Source: Paludibacter jiangxiensis
GTDB taxonomy: Bacteria; Bacteroidota; Bacteroidia; Bacteroidales; Paludibacteraceae
Direction of reading: 5' to 3'
Length of the DNA stretch: 64,000 nucleotides
NCBI GenBank assembly: GCA_945870155.1
Contig: CAMBSB010000009.1
Span: 1 to 64,000, forward strand
Positions 1 to 9,500 of the stretch are shown one piece after another. The first letter of the stretch is position 1, and each line of letters starts with the position of its first letter. Made by a program: the position numbers and the translations under genes. Under the pieces are notes generated by a model that saw nothing but the letters and a program-made list of their open reading frames with translations, was not told the origin of the DNA and did not search any database.

Positions 1-69
1 GAACGCAGGCTGAGCCATTAGTGTGTAAGTCGTTAATGCTAAACAGACTACAAATAACTTTCTTTTCAT
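1..69 (-). CDS. Secreted protein, N-terminal fragment only (cut by window edge)
   Basis: Reading leftward from an ATG at 69, the 23 codons encode MKRKLFVVCLALTTYTLMAQ followed by PAF. This is a typical signal peptide with a lysine/arginine start, a hydrophobic core and a likely cleavage site after AQ. The ATG overlaps the TGA stop of the upstream GH97 gene as ATGA, so the two are probably translationally coupled and belong to one operon with GH3. Family and function cannot be told from this piece; another enzyme of the locus is the natural guess. Confidence 0.7.
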   Translation of the reverse strand, partial: MKRKLFVVCLALTTYTLMAQPAF

Positions 70-2132
70 TTGATATTCAATATTTTGATTGCCAATCCGC
101 CACCTTCGGCCAATTGGTAGATTATTTTCGTACTATTATTCACTTTTATCACTTCTCGTTTATAATCCGTACCGTTGCGTCCCGCATTTATACCATCGGT
201 AAAAACTTCGGCTTCGTAATTTCCGGCAGGTAAAAACGAAAAGTCGATAGTGATTTTTTGTGCATTCCAGTTGGTAAGTGCACCCACAAACCACGTTTTC
301 CCACTCAGGCGAGCAATGGCAAGGTAACTGCCCACTTTACCATCTAAGGCAATGGTTTCGTCGAAAACCGTAGGAACTTTGGCAATAAAATCGGTACATT
401 CCTGCTCTTTCATATAAGCCGTTGGATTGTCGGCAAGCATTTGCAAAGGCGCTTCGTAAGCCACATACATGGCCATTTGGTGACAGCGTGTGCCCTGACT
501 CATTGGGTTTTCGTTTACAGGGCGAAAGCAACTTTTGGTTGCATTGCGCATGGCTCCCGGCGTATAATCAATAGGGCCGGCAAGCATACGGATAAATGGC
601 ATGGTAACATCGTAAAGTGGTGCATCGTAGTTGTGCCATTTGCTATTTTCAAGTCCGCGTACGCCTTCAAAATTCAGCACATTGGGGTAAGTTACGTTCA
701 TACCCGCCGATTTAAACATGCCGTGATAATCGAGAACCAATTTGTATTTAGCCGCTTTTTCAGCAATTTCGTAGCACGAACGCACCATTTTTTGGTCGTC
801 GCGGTCGATAAAATCAATTTTAAACCCTTTGATTCCCATAGCAGAATATTTAGCAAAAGCCTCGTCCACAACCGGATAAATCCCACGCCAGCTTGCCCAA
901 AGAATAATGTCCACGTTTTTTGAACGACCATAATCAATCAATTCCTGCAATTGTATCTCGGGCGAAATTTTCATGGGCTCTACAGCCGACACCGACCAGC
1001 CCTCGTCCATCACAATGTATTCAATCCCATTTTTAGCGGCAAAATCGATGTAATATTTATAGGTTTGTGTATTTACGCCCGCTTTAAAATCCACGCCGGT
1101 AATATTCCAGTTATTCCACCAATCCCAAGCCACTTTTCCTGCTTTTATCCACGAAGTATCCATAATTTTAGAAGGAGTAGCTAATTTGTACACCATATCG
1201 CTGTTGAGTAAATCCTTGTCCGATGCCGAAATGATAGCCACACGCCACGGAAATTGGTGCGTTCCGTTTACCTTTGCAATGTAGTTGGCACGTTTGGTGG
1301 GCATAAGATTCAATTTAGCAAAACCACCTATTTTTTCCTCAGTCGGGTAAGGGGCAAACTCACCAAAAAATCCTTTTTTGTTTGTTTTATTCACAGTGAG
1401 GAACATGCCCGGATAATCCTGTAAATCAGCCTCTAGCAAGGCTACTTTTTTGCCGTTTTTTGCATCCACAAGCAGTGGCGTAAGCGAAAGCGAATCGTTT
1501 TTAAGTTGCGAAATGCGTAGTTGGTCATACAAAGATTCAAAAGCTGTGCAGTAACGCTCATTATCGCGCAATTCACGAATGTAAGGTATGAAACAGTTAA
1601 AATCAGCATCGAAATTAAAGTTTGCTTTTTCCGATAAAATTGTTTGCTCGCCTTTGCGATTGAGCACAAACCGGTAAGCCACACCGTCGTTGTAAGCTCT
1701 GAAAACCAGTCCCCAATTGCCTTTAAAGCTTATGCTGAGTTGGTTATAACGGTTTTCTATTAACTTCTTTTTATAAAATTGTGCGTTTATTTTAGTGTCA
1801 ACCGATTGATTAGCCACCTTTAGCACCTGTGGATTTTCGCCCAATATCTCGCCATTATTCACAGTAAGCGCCAGTTCCGAAGGCGCCAACATGATATCCG
1901 ATTCGTGCAAAACCGACCACGAAATTTTATCTGAAATCTCCACCTTCAAACCGATTTTCTGATCGGGCGATTGAAGTGAATAAGTTTTAGTTTTAGCAGC
2001 AAAGGTGGTTAAGCTGATAGCTAAAGCCAAAAAGAGAATACTGCCCCTAACCCCTAAAGGGGAATTAGCCCCTAACCCCTGAAGGGGAACTAAGTTACTT
2101 TTGTCTCTGAAATTTTTTGTTTTCGAAATCAT
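66..2132 (-). CDS. GH97 family retaining alpha-glycosidase (alpha-galactosidase-like)
   Basis: A 688-residue exo-acting alpha-glycosidase, expected in the periplasm. It has the GH97 layout: N-terminal beta-sandwich (about 50-310), TIM barrel (about 325-590) and a short C-terminal beta domain. The segment GIKGFKIDFIDRDDQ (434-448) carries Asp440 where the retaining branch of GH97 has its nucleophile. Glu495 in EGVRGLE, 55 residues further on, suits the acid/base. That favours the retaining, alpha-galactosidase-like branch over the inverting SusB type; the exact sugar is inference. The N-terminus is odd: residues 13-30 are encoded by a dispersed palindromic repeat, and the normal hydrophobic signal core (SILFLALAISLTTFA) follows it. 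It lies 43 bp downstream of GH3 and overlaps the next gene by ATGA. Confidence 0.9.
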   Translation of the reverse strand: MISKTKNFRDKSNLVPLQGLGANSPLGVRGSILFLALAISLTTFAAKTKTYSLQSPDQKIGLKVEISDKISWSVLHESDIMLAPSELALTVNNGEILGENPQVLKVANQSVDTKINAQFYKKKLIENRYNQLSISFKGNWGLVFRAYNDGVAYRFVLNRKGEQTILSEKANFNFDADFNCFIPYIRELRDNERYCTAFESLYDQLRISQLKNDSLSLTPLLVDAKNGKKVALLEADLQDYPGMFLTVNKTNKKGFFGEFAPYPTEEKIGGFAKLNLMPTKRANYIAKVNGTHQFPWRVAIISASDKDLLNSDMVYKLATPSKIMDTSWIKAGKVAWDWWNNWNITGVDFKAGVNTQTYKYYIDFAAKNGIEYIVMDEGWSVSAVEPMKISPEIQLQELIDYGRSKNVDIILWASWRGIYPVVDEAFAKYSAMGIKGFKIDFIDRDDQKMVRSCYEIAEKAAKYKLVLDYHGMFKSAGMNVTYPNVLNFEGVRGLENSKWHNYDAPLYDVTMPFIRMLAGPIDYTPGAMRNATKSCFRPVNENPMSQGTRCHQMAMYVAYEAPLQMLADNPTAYMKEQECTDFIAKVPTVFDETIALDGKVGSYLAIARLSGKTWFVGALTNWNAQKITIDFSFLPAGNYEAEVFTDGINAGRNGTDYKREVIKVNNSTKIIYQLAEGGGLAIKILNIK

Positions 2133-2202
2133 ATTCTTGTATTTTTTTATTCAAATTATATAGACGAAACTAACTTTACATCCCCTTTAGGGGCTTGGGG
2201 CA
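2042..2202. repeat. Palindromic repeat doublet A, inside the GH97 start and GH3 tail
   Basis: Two inverted arms built on the core CCCCTAAAGGGG with a GGGGCA end, here 2042-2092 (tandemly doubled arm) and about 2179-2202. Just inside the arms lies a second inverted word, AGACAAAAGTAACTT and its complement (about 2090-2106 and 2162-2176). The arms enclose an AT-rich centre holding the GH97 start codon. The element therefore supplies the last residues and stop of GH3 and the first 30 codons of GH97. The same architecture recurs three more times in this window. Confidence 0.85.
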
Positions 2203-4365
2203 AATCAACCTCACATCCTCCGACGAACTTCCAACCTGAAATTCAATTTCTCCCTGTGGCATTTCGAATTTGTTAGTTGTCAAATTCCAGAGTTTCAATT
2301 CATCTGTTTTAATTTGTAACTCAATATTTTTTGTTTCGCCTTTGGCAATATTAATTCTTTTAAATGCTTTAAGGCGTTTTGTAGCTTTATCGCTGGGCAA
2401 TTTCACATACACCTGCACCACTTCTTCGCCATCAAAACTGCCTGTATTTTCAACATCAACTCGTACAATAATTTTCCCTTCAGTTTTGCTTTTATCTCTC
2501 TTTTCGCCTTCATTCTCTATTCTCAAATTGCTGTATGTAAATGTAGTATAACTCAATCCATACCCAAACGGATAAAGCGGTTTTTCTTTACAGTACATAT
2601 AAGTTCTACCATTTCGAATGTCGTAATCAAGCATAGGTGGGATTTGGTCGATACTGCTTACCCATGTTTGCGTGGTACGACCAGCAGGGTTGTAATTACC
2701 AAAAAGCACATCGGCCACTGCATTGCCCAATTCCTGACTCGATTGCGTAATATGCAGAATAGCAGGCAGATGCTCGTTGCTCCAGTTTATGGCATACGGA
2801 AAACTGCTTATTAAAGTGAGTACGGTATTCGGGTTGGTTTTGTACACCAATTTTATTAAATCTTCTTGCTCGAGCGAAATGGCAGCGCGGTCTACATCTT
2901 CGCGACCTTCGCCGGCAATCACGCTTTTTCCCCAAGGCGCTGTTCCCCAATCGGGGCTGCAAGTTGGTTCATTTCCAACACACACAATGGCAACATCGGC
3001 CCATGCAGCAGCTTTGGTGGCTTCGTCCATGCGGTCGGTGCGGGCATAGCGCACTTCAATACCAGTGCCTTCCACTGCATTTCGTATTCCCTGCAATGCC
3101 GACACTTTGTAAGCAGGCGTTCCGCTATACCAATCTTCAATCACCTCATCGGCACGATTGCCAATAACTGCTATACGTTTGATTTTTTGCTTGTTAAGTG
3201 GCAGCGTTTGTTTATCGTTTTTGAGTAAAACCACCGATTTATTAGCCACCAAACGTACCAAATCCTTTGTTTCGGGTTTTGTCCACGGTGCCACAGTATC
3301 GGTAATTCCTATATTCGAATACGGATTTTTATCCGAATTATCCAGCATTCCCAATTTTAGCATAACCCGCAAATTGCCTTTAATATTTGGTTCTAAGTCT
3401 TTTTCGGTAAGTAATCCGTTTTTGATAGCGCCCGTGAGAGCTGATTTATAATCGTCCAGAAAGCGGGTTGTGCCAGCTTGTATACAAGCCTTAGCAGCAT
3501 CTTCGAGCTTGTCGAACTTTTTATGCGTGTTTTTTAGCTGCTGAAAAGCACCACCATCGGTCAATATAATGCCATCGAATTTCCATTCTTTTTGTAAAAT
3601 ATTTTTCAAAATAGGATGGTAAGTGCAAGGAATGCTATTATAGGCATTGTAGGCAGTCATAAGCGCATTGGAACCAGCCTGAAAGCCACGCCAAAAAGGA
3701 TAGCTGTAATATTCGCGAAACAAAGCCTCGTCGAAATTGGAAGAAGTTTCAGCGCGACCAAACTCATTGCTATTGGCTAAAAAATGCTTCATTAGCGATG
3801 CTGTTCGCCAGTAGTTGGGGTTGTCGCCCTGTAAACCACACACCATTGCGGCTGTCAGTTCACCCGTCAGGAAAGCATCCTCGCCAAAGCATTCTTCCGT
3901 TCTTCCCCAACGAATATCGCGCCCGAGGTCAGCATTCGGAGCCCAGAGAATAAGTCCTGCTTTTTTATAAGTTGGATTTTGAAACAGAAAACGCGCTTCG
4001 TAACTCATGTGTTCGGCCACCTTTTTCATGATTTCGGCATCCCAGGTTTCGCCCAGCCCATAGCCTTGAGGGAAAACGGTGGTATGTTGTTTTGGTCCAC
4101 GATGTTTTTCGTCCCATGCCGGACCGCCCAGCACCACACCATGTATAGCTTCGACGCTACCCGCACCACGCACACCTAGGCGAGGCACGCCCGCACCACC
4201 AAACATGGCAATTTTCTCGTCGAATGTAAGCAACGATACTAAATTGTCAATGCGTTTTTCGGGAGAAAGTTTGGTGTTTTGAAACGGATATGTTTGTTGT
4301 TTCTGAGCTTGTAACAGCACAGTAGCCAGTATGAAAATGCAAAATGCTGCGATGTGTTTTATCAT
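2176..4365 (-). CDS. GH3 family beta-glycosidase (beta-glucosidase/beta-xylosidase type)
   Basis: A 729-residue secreted exo-beta-glycosidase. The ATG at 4365 gives the signal peptide MIKHIAAFCIFILATVLLQAQ; an in-frame TTG at 4407 lies inside the promoter and was rejected. The GH3 N-terminal barrel is clear, with the conserved GRDIRWGRTEECFGED, KHF and the nucleophile motif GIILTDGGAF (Asp270). It is followed by the alpha/beta sandwich domain and a C-terminal fibronectin III-like domain (about 620-715). The last residues, CPKPLKGM, lie beyond the normal family end and are encoded by repeat element A. It is first in a minus-strand operon with GH97 and is preceded by the shared 55 bp promoter cassette. 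In a xyloglucan or pectin context it would trim beta-linked glucose or xylose from oligosaccharides. Confidence 0.92.
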   Translation of the reverse strand: MIKHIAAFCIFILATVLLQAQKQQTYPFQNTKLSPEKRIDNLVSLLTFDEKIAMFGGAGVPRLGVRGAGSVEAIHGVVLGGPAWDEKHRGPKQHTTVFPQGYGLGETWDAEIMKKVAEHMSYEARFLFQNPTYKKAGLILWAPNADLGRDIRWGRTEECFGEDAFLTGELTAAMVCGLQGDNPNYWRTASLMKHFLANSNEFGRAETSSNFDEALFREYYSYPFWRGFQAGSNALMTAYNAYNSIPCTYHPILKNILQKEWKFDGIILTDGGAFQQLKNTHKKFDKLEDAAKACIQAGTTRFLDDYKSALTGAIKNGLLTEKDLEPNIKGNLRVMLKLGMLDNSDKNPYSNIGITDTVAPWTKPETKDLVRLVANKSVVLLKNDKQTLPLNKQKIKRIAVIGNRADEVIEDWYSGTPAYKVSALQGIRNAVEGTGIEVRYARTDRMDEATKAAAWADVAIVCVGNEPTCSPDWGTAPWGKSVIAGEGREDVDRAAISLEQEDLIKLVYKTNPNTVLTLISSFPYAINWSNEHLPAILHITQSSQELGNAVADVLFGNYNPAGRTTQTWVSSIDQIPPMLDYDIRNGRTYMYCKEKPLYPFGYGLSYTTFTYSNLRIENEGEKRDKSKTEGKIIVRVDVENTGSFDGEEVVQVYVKLPSDKATKRLKAFKRINIAKGETKNIELQIKTDELKLWNLTTNKFEMPQGEIEFQVGSSSEDVRLICPKPLKGM

Positions 4366-4404
4366 TATTTGTACTTGATTTAATTGATCTTTGAAATCAA
4401 CGTA

Positions 4405-4459
4405 CAAAATAAGTTATTTAAAACGGATATTGTGGGTATTAAAAAATACGTTTTAAGGT
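4405..4459 (-). promoter_or_regulatory. Promoter cassette of GH3 operon: two half-sites 22 bp apart and a -7 box
   Basis: On the minus strand the sequence reads ACCTTA (4459-4454), then ACCCAC (4437-4432) exactly 22 bp later, then a -7-like TTATTTTG (4412-4405) exactly 25 bp after that. The -7 differs from TAnnTTTG at one base. The geometry matches the cassettes before the beta-helix genes and GH2. The start codon follows 47 bp after the beginning of the -7 box. Confidence 0.7.
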
Positions 4460-4477
4460 ATGAAATGATAAATATAT

Positions 4478-4536
4478 CCCTCGCTGCGCTTCGGAATAAC
4501 AAGGCTATATCCTTCGCTGAGCTTCGGGATGACAAG
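4478..4536. repeat. Short tandem palindromic words of the CGCTGCGCTTCGG type
   Basis: Two successive units of the form ATATCC-TCGCTG-GCTTCGG-ATGACAAG. Related units sit at 5189-5283, and a fragment near 4797-4817 overlaps the end of the GIY-YIG gene. They are dispersed intergenic repeats, not genes. Confidence 0.65.
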
Positions 4537-4555
4537 TTTGTTGCCAACCTTTATT

Positions 4556-4732
4556 GGTAACAATACCCACAAAAGTGACGGTGTTAGACTTCCTGAGCAG
4601 TACTTTTCGAGCCCGTCGCACTACACATTTCACATTGCACCAACGCTTGGCGACGTGTATTGTCTTCCAGTATGCGCCTTGTCATCCCGACCAACGGGAG
4701 GGATATACAAGAATACAATACTGTGTCATTTA
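4556..4732 (+). repeat. Direct repeat, copy 1, flanking the GIY-YIG gene
   Basis: About 177 bp aligned with copy 2 at 5324-5502, by eye roughly four fifths identical. Shared blocks include GACTTCCTGAGCAGT, GTATTGTCTTCCAG and TCATCCCGACCAACGGGAGG. Similarity continues weakly to about 4775. The two copies point the same way and bracket the nuclease gene. Confidence 0.8.
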
Positions 4733-4796
4733 GAAGGCAAATTCAGTGTAAAGGAACTAATGGTAGGGATATAAGATTCATTTCCTCCATGCCTTT

Positions 4797-5120
4797 TCAT
4801 TCCGAGTGTAGCGTGGAATAAAATAATTTGTGAGGGTCAAGCTCTATCCAATCGGGATTTTTAGCATTAATCAGGTTGTCCTTTTTTATTCTGGAATAGG
4901 CTTTAATTTGTTTTTCACGAGCAATTGCCAAGTTGATATAATCATAAGTTTCAAAATACACTAATTTATTAATATTGTATTTGTGAGTAAAGCCATCATT
5001 TAAGCCTGACTTATGTTCTGCCAGTCTGCGAACAATATTATTGGTGACTCCAACATAAAGCATTTTATTATATTTTGTTGTGAGAATATAAACATAGTAG
5101 ATGTGAATTTTTATAAACAA
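4797..5120 (-). CDS. Small GIY-YIG endonuclease-like protein
   Basis: About 107 residues with the GIY-YIG nuclease signature: YYVYIL, then LYVGVTNN, the conserved arginine in VRRLAEHKSG, and a glutamate in the later helix (ARREKQIK-like AREKQIK segment). This is the short stand-alone type common in Bacteroidota genomes, with unknown cellular role. The start is uncertain: no ATG lies close upstream of the domain, and a TTG at 5120 (MFIKIHIYYVYIL) is the best fit; the frame stays open to 5480, but that part is translated repeat DNA. The C-terminus runs into repeat sequence. Direct repeats at 4556-4732 and 5324-5502 suggest it belongs to a mobile or repeat-associated unit. Confidence 0.7.
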   Translation of the reverse strand: MFIKIHIYYVYILTTKYNKMLYVGVTNNIVRRLAEHKSGLNDGFTHKYNINKLVYFETYDYINLAIAREKQIKAYSRIKKDNLINAKNPDWIELDPHKLFYSTLHSE

Positions 5121-5598
5121 AAAGTTGTTGTTTAATACAAAAATACAATATGTTTTGAAAATATTCGATTGTATAAATAAAATTATTATTTCCCACGCTG
5201 CGCTTCTTGTTGACAAGGCTATATCCCTCGCTGCGCTTCGAATAGAGAAGTTGCTATATCCCTCCCTCTGGTCGGGATGACAAGTCTGCCAGGAGTTGAG
5301 AAAACCGTCGCCCCACCCTTTTCGGTAGCAATACCCAAACAAAGGCGACGGTTCGAGACTTCCTGAGCAGTGTTTTTCGAGGCCGTCGCGCCACACACTC
5401 TGCATTGCACTAACGGTTGGCGACGGGTATTGTCTTCCAGAATGCGACTTGTCATCCCGACCAACGGGAGGGATATACAAGAATACAATCCTGTGTCATT
5501 TATAAAGCACATTATGTGTAAAGAATCAACGTGGGGGATATAATGTTGTTTGCCCTTATTTTCATTTTCAACACAGCGCTTCAGGATGTCTAGGCAGC
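5121..5598. other. Non-coding repeat-rich stretch
   Basis: AT-rich leader of the GIY-YIG gene (5121-5188), tandem palindromic words (5189-5283), the second direct repeat copy (5324-5502) and about 95 bp with nothing recognisable before the end of the SOUL gene. Confidence 0.65.
5324..5502 (+). repeat. Direct repeat, copy 2, flanking the GIY-YIG gene
   Basis: Partner of 4556-4732, same orientation, about 179 bp, with weaker similarity to about 5540. Both copies end in a palindrome around CATCCCGACC-AAC-GGGAGGGATA. Confidence 0.8.
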
Positions 5599-6198
5599 TT
5601 ATTTTTCAGTCCAATACACCGACACTATAATTTCATTTTTCCTTCCAAGAAACTGGAATGGTGGGTTATAACCAAGAAACCGGAAGTTTCCGTAAGCGGT
5701 GATTTCGTTTTGGAGCAAGAGCTTTTGGAGCTTCTCGGTATAAAACTTTAGGTCTTTGTCTGAAGTAAAACCACCAAATTTTAGTACCGCAACATATTCA
5801 TCCGGCGTGGTTTTAATTTCCACATTCGGATTGTTGGGTTTAGGTAAATTCTCTTTTGTATACCCCGCGGGCATTACAAAACTCATGGTGGAAGCTGTAT
5901 CATTAATGTCCATTTGCACAGGAGATGTCATCGAAATTTTTGTATTCGAGGCATTACCACCAAAGATATAACCTGCCAATTTCTGAAATCCGGGACCCGA
6001 AAGTTCCCTATAGGTTTTTGCTGACGAATAAATAGTGGCAAAAGTGGCAGAAGGATAAAATCTGATTTCAAATCCTTCGTACTTTTTTATAAAAGAGAAT
6101 TTCTGTTCTTCCGTTTTGTTTGTCGACATGATAAGAAATGATTGAAATACAAAAAAGATTATTATGACTATTACTACTATTATTATGAATGTTTTCAT
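5599..6198 (-). CDS. SOUL-family heme-binding-like protein
   Basis: A 199-residue protein read from the ATG at 6198; an earlier in-frame ATG at 6255 would add 19 residues before the membrane segment. It begins with a strongly hydrophobic helix (MKTFIIIVVIVIIIFFVFQ), likely a membrane anchor. The SOUL/HBP fold follows: KYEGFEIRFYPSATFATI, then a GFQKLAGYIFGGN segment, TKISMTSPVQM, and a Pro-rich C-terminal strand region. SOUL proteins bind heme or tetrapyrroles in some organisms; the bacterial role is not established. It is unrelated to the glycan genes and probably just a neighbour. Confidence 0.85.
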   Translation of the reverse strand: MKTFIIIVVIVIIIFFVFQSFLIMSTNKTEEQKFSFIKKYEGFEIRFYPSATFATIYSSAKTYRELSGPGFQKLAGYIFGGNASNTKISMTSPVQMDINDTASTMSFVMPAGYTKENLPKPNNPNVEIKTTPDEYVAVLKFGGFTSDKDLKFYTEKLQKLLLQNEITAYGNFRFLGYNPPFQFLGRKNEIIVSVYWTEK

Positions 6199-6549
6199 GT
6201 GGGTTACATAGGATTTTTTTTCTATTAAAACCCATAATAGAAGTCCTTTGTTCATTTAACCGTTTTATTTATCTTGTTGCTAACCCGCGAATTGCCCTAA
6301 AACCCAATTTAAATGCTGTACGGAGTGCAAAATATGGATTAGCTAGACGCCAAGCATGGTGTCTATAAGTCCTTTAAAAATGTATTGGTTATAATTTTGC
6401 ACCTATACTTGTTTTTTTTTGTACCTATCTACTTGTTTTGGATAATCTATTTTTGCACCGTTAACATCCATCTCAGATGTTTACCTTAAATTATTAATCC
6501 CGAATGCAGGCCAACTACATGCTGACATTCAATTTAAAAAAGTACTTTT
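6199..6549. other. Intergenic region upstream of the first beta-helix gene
   Basis: It contains the upstream part of the SOUL gene (divergent) and, at 6392-6455, the promoter cassette of the beta-helix gene with an unusually long 5' leader (about 95 bp from the end of the -7 box to the ATG). A second -7-like TAATTTTG lies at 6392-6399. No further gene was seen. Confidence 0.6.
6401..6455 (+). promoter_or_regulatory. Promoter cassette of beta-helix gene 1
   Basis: Half-sites ACCTATACTTG (from 6401) and ACCTATCTACTTG (from 6423) begin 22 bp apart. The -7 box TATTTTTG (6448-6455) starts 25 bp after the second half-site. No good -33 TTTG is present at the usual distance; the second half-site occupies that place, as expected for an activator-dependent promoter. 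Confidence 0.8.
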
Positions 6550-9500
6550 ATGAAAAAACAATTCTCTATTTTAAACACAGTCCTTATTACATGTACCCTA
6601 CTTTGGGGAATGGTAGGGATAATGAGTGCACAGGTAACTTTAATTTTACCAAATTCCTCTACAGCTAATTACTCAACCATTGAGGCTGCATATGCTGCTA
6701 TTAACTTTACAACGAATGCTGGAGCGCATTTTATTGAACTTGAATCGGCATATACTGGTGAGGCAAGTTATCCACTTACACTGGGTGCAATTACAGGTGC
6801 AAGTGCCACAAATAAAGTTACCATTCGACCTGCAGCAGGGCAAACTAAAGTGCTGGAAATGACCTCATCCTCAAGTGCGCCAATTACTACGATTACAACT
6901 TCAGCAGCAGCGAATACTACCACAAAGTTTATGACTAGCGCAACAGGGCTTTCGGCTGGCATGAAATTGGCTGGCTATGGAATTGTTGGTAGTCCAGCAA
7001 ACTTTACCACAATAAGTGATATTACGGATGGTGTAGTTACTATGGCTACAAATTTTTCATGGAATGCATCATTTAATGGAGCATACTCCACTATGATTGC
7101 TTGCCCAACCTCAGGTACAATACTTAAGGTTGCCAGCCCAACCTATATTAACTCAACTACATTAGATTACAGTAGTATCACTACTGGTATCGTTGCAAAT
7201 ATGATTGTAGGAGGAAATGCTATTCAGCCAGGTACTACTATAGTCTCTGCGACTCTCAATTCACCCTCTGCAGGTAAAACACGCGTAGTTTTATCTAAAG
7301 CTTTAGTTTCAGGAAATCAGACAACCCCAACACTATATTGTACAGATCCTTCAACAGGCGTTTATGTAATTCCTACAGGATTTCAAATGCCTGTAAGCAG
7401 TACCATAGGTGTGGCAATTGGTATGACTGTGGTTGGCACTGGAGTTGGTTCTGGATTTACTGGTGCTGTAAATGTTGTTAAAGTGGGTGCCACCGATGTA
7501 TACACAAACGCAAGTGGTACATACGCTGCAAGTGCGGCATTAACTTTCACTACACCAGGTGCATTAAATCCCGCTATCAAGTTTGATGGTGCGAAATATG
7601 TTACTATTGATGGACAATCGGGTGGAGTTGGTGGAACTAAAAACTTAACATTAAGCAATACATTGACTTTTAACAATGCTTCAACTCTTTATTTTGTTAA
7701 CGATGCATCATATAATACAATAAAATATTGTAATATTCTAGGTTCGAGTGTTTCAAGCACCTCTAACCCAACAACTGGCACCGTTTTTATAAGCACAACT
7801 ACTGGTACTACTGCTAGAGCTGGTTCTGACCCAAATTTTACAGGCTCGGGTAACTTAAACAATACTATCGATAATTGTGATATAGCGAATGCTTCAGGTG
7901 GTTTACCTACCGTTGGAGTGTATATGAATGGTACTGCAACATATACTAATGAAAGCAATACCATTAGCAATTGTAACATTTACAACTACTTCAATCCAGG
8001 AGCATTTGTGTCAGCTGGTATATATATTAATGATAATACAAAAACAACGACTATTAATGCTAATAAATTCTATCAAACTGCTGAAAGAACGTACACTCAT
8101 GTTTCAGGTGAAGGTATTAATTATGGGATTTTCAGTGCAACAGGATCTTCAGACAGTAAAGCATTTACAAACAATATAATTGGATATAGTTCGAATAGTC
8201 AAACTGGAACAATGACATTAAATGGCAATAAAAACTTCCGTTTTGTTGGAATTTATGTAGGAAGACCTCTAGCAACCGCTTATGGCAATTTAATTACCGA
8301 TATTGATATTTCAACAAGCTCGGTTGGCGCAACACATGCTGGTACGGTGACAGGTATTTATGCTGCAAATAATTTCCCTGCTGCAACTGCATTGTCTCCA
8401 AATATTATAAGAAATATTATTGTTAGACCAAGTGCTTCAACAGGGGGAACAGCCACTACACACACTTTATGTGGCTTAGGAGCACAAGGTGGATCTGCTC
8501 CATTATTTTATTACAACAATGTTTATAATCTTCAAGTTATTCCAACATCTGATGCTGTAGTTTCAAAATTAACAGGTATTTATATTGGTGCTGGTGCAAA
8601 TACTGCTGTAAAATTCAGCAATATTTATGATTTAACTTGTGGTGCAAGTGGTAACACTGGAGCACATACAGTAACAGGTATTTATTCAGTCGGGATAAGT
8701 CAATATGGTGGAACTAACATCAATACTGTTGAAAGAAACTTAGTATATAATTTAAAAGCAATCTCTTCTGGTTCTTCTGGATTTCCAACAATAATTGGAA
8801 TAACAGGTAACTGTGAATATGCCGGTAAAACTTCGGTGTTTAAAAATAATTTCATCGCTTTAGGAGAAAATGTTATGAATGATGCTATTATTTACGGTAT
8901 TCTTCAGCCAACAACTGACGCTACAAATTTATTAAAATACTATCACAATAGTGTCTATATTGGTGGTGCAGCTCCAGCATCACCCACTAAAAATACTTTT
9001 GCATTTTATTCAGCAGGAACAACTGTTGTTACTACAGGAACCAATGAATTAAAGAACAATATTTTCTATAATCAACGAACAATTACAGGTACAGGTAAGC
9101 ATTATGCCATTGGTTTTGCAACTGGAAGCGTATTAAAAACCTGTGACTACAACTTGTATTATGCAAGCCCTGTTGGCTTGGCAATTGCTGTTGAAAAAGT
9201 GGATTTAACAGCTTGGAAAGATGCAATTGTAGCTGGCAGCGATGCGTCAAGTATCACAGCCAACCCCCAATTCATTGCTCCAAATGCCACCACTCCAAAC
9301 CTACAGGTTCAAACCTATTCTTCAGCGGTAGCTGCCAAGGGTGCATCAGGTACTGGAGTTACAGATGATTACAACGGCACTACCCGTGCTGCCACACCTG
9401 CTATCGGTGCTTACGAATTTACTTACGCATCGGCAGCTTCGGATAATTACAAATCATTAGCAACAGGTAACTGGGGCGCAGCAGCTACCTGGCAATCATC

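Larger units (their letters stand above)
4366..4796. other. Non-coding stretch between GH3 and the GIY-YIG gene
   Basis: It holds the GH3 promoter (4405-4459), two short tandem palindromic words (4478-4536) and the first copy of a ~180 bp direct repeat (4556-4732). No convincing coding sequence was found. Confidence 0.7.

Noticed and set aside
5121-5480. N-terminal extension of the GIY-YIG protein to an ATG at 5480
   Set aside because: The extension is translated repeat DNA (copy 2 and palindromic words) with no domain; the nuclease fold begins near 5110.
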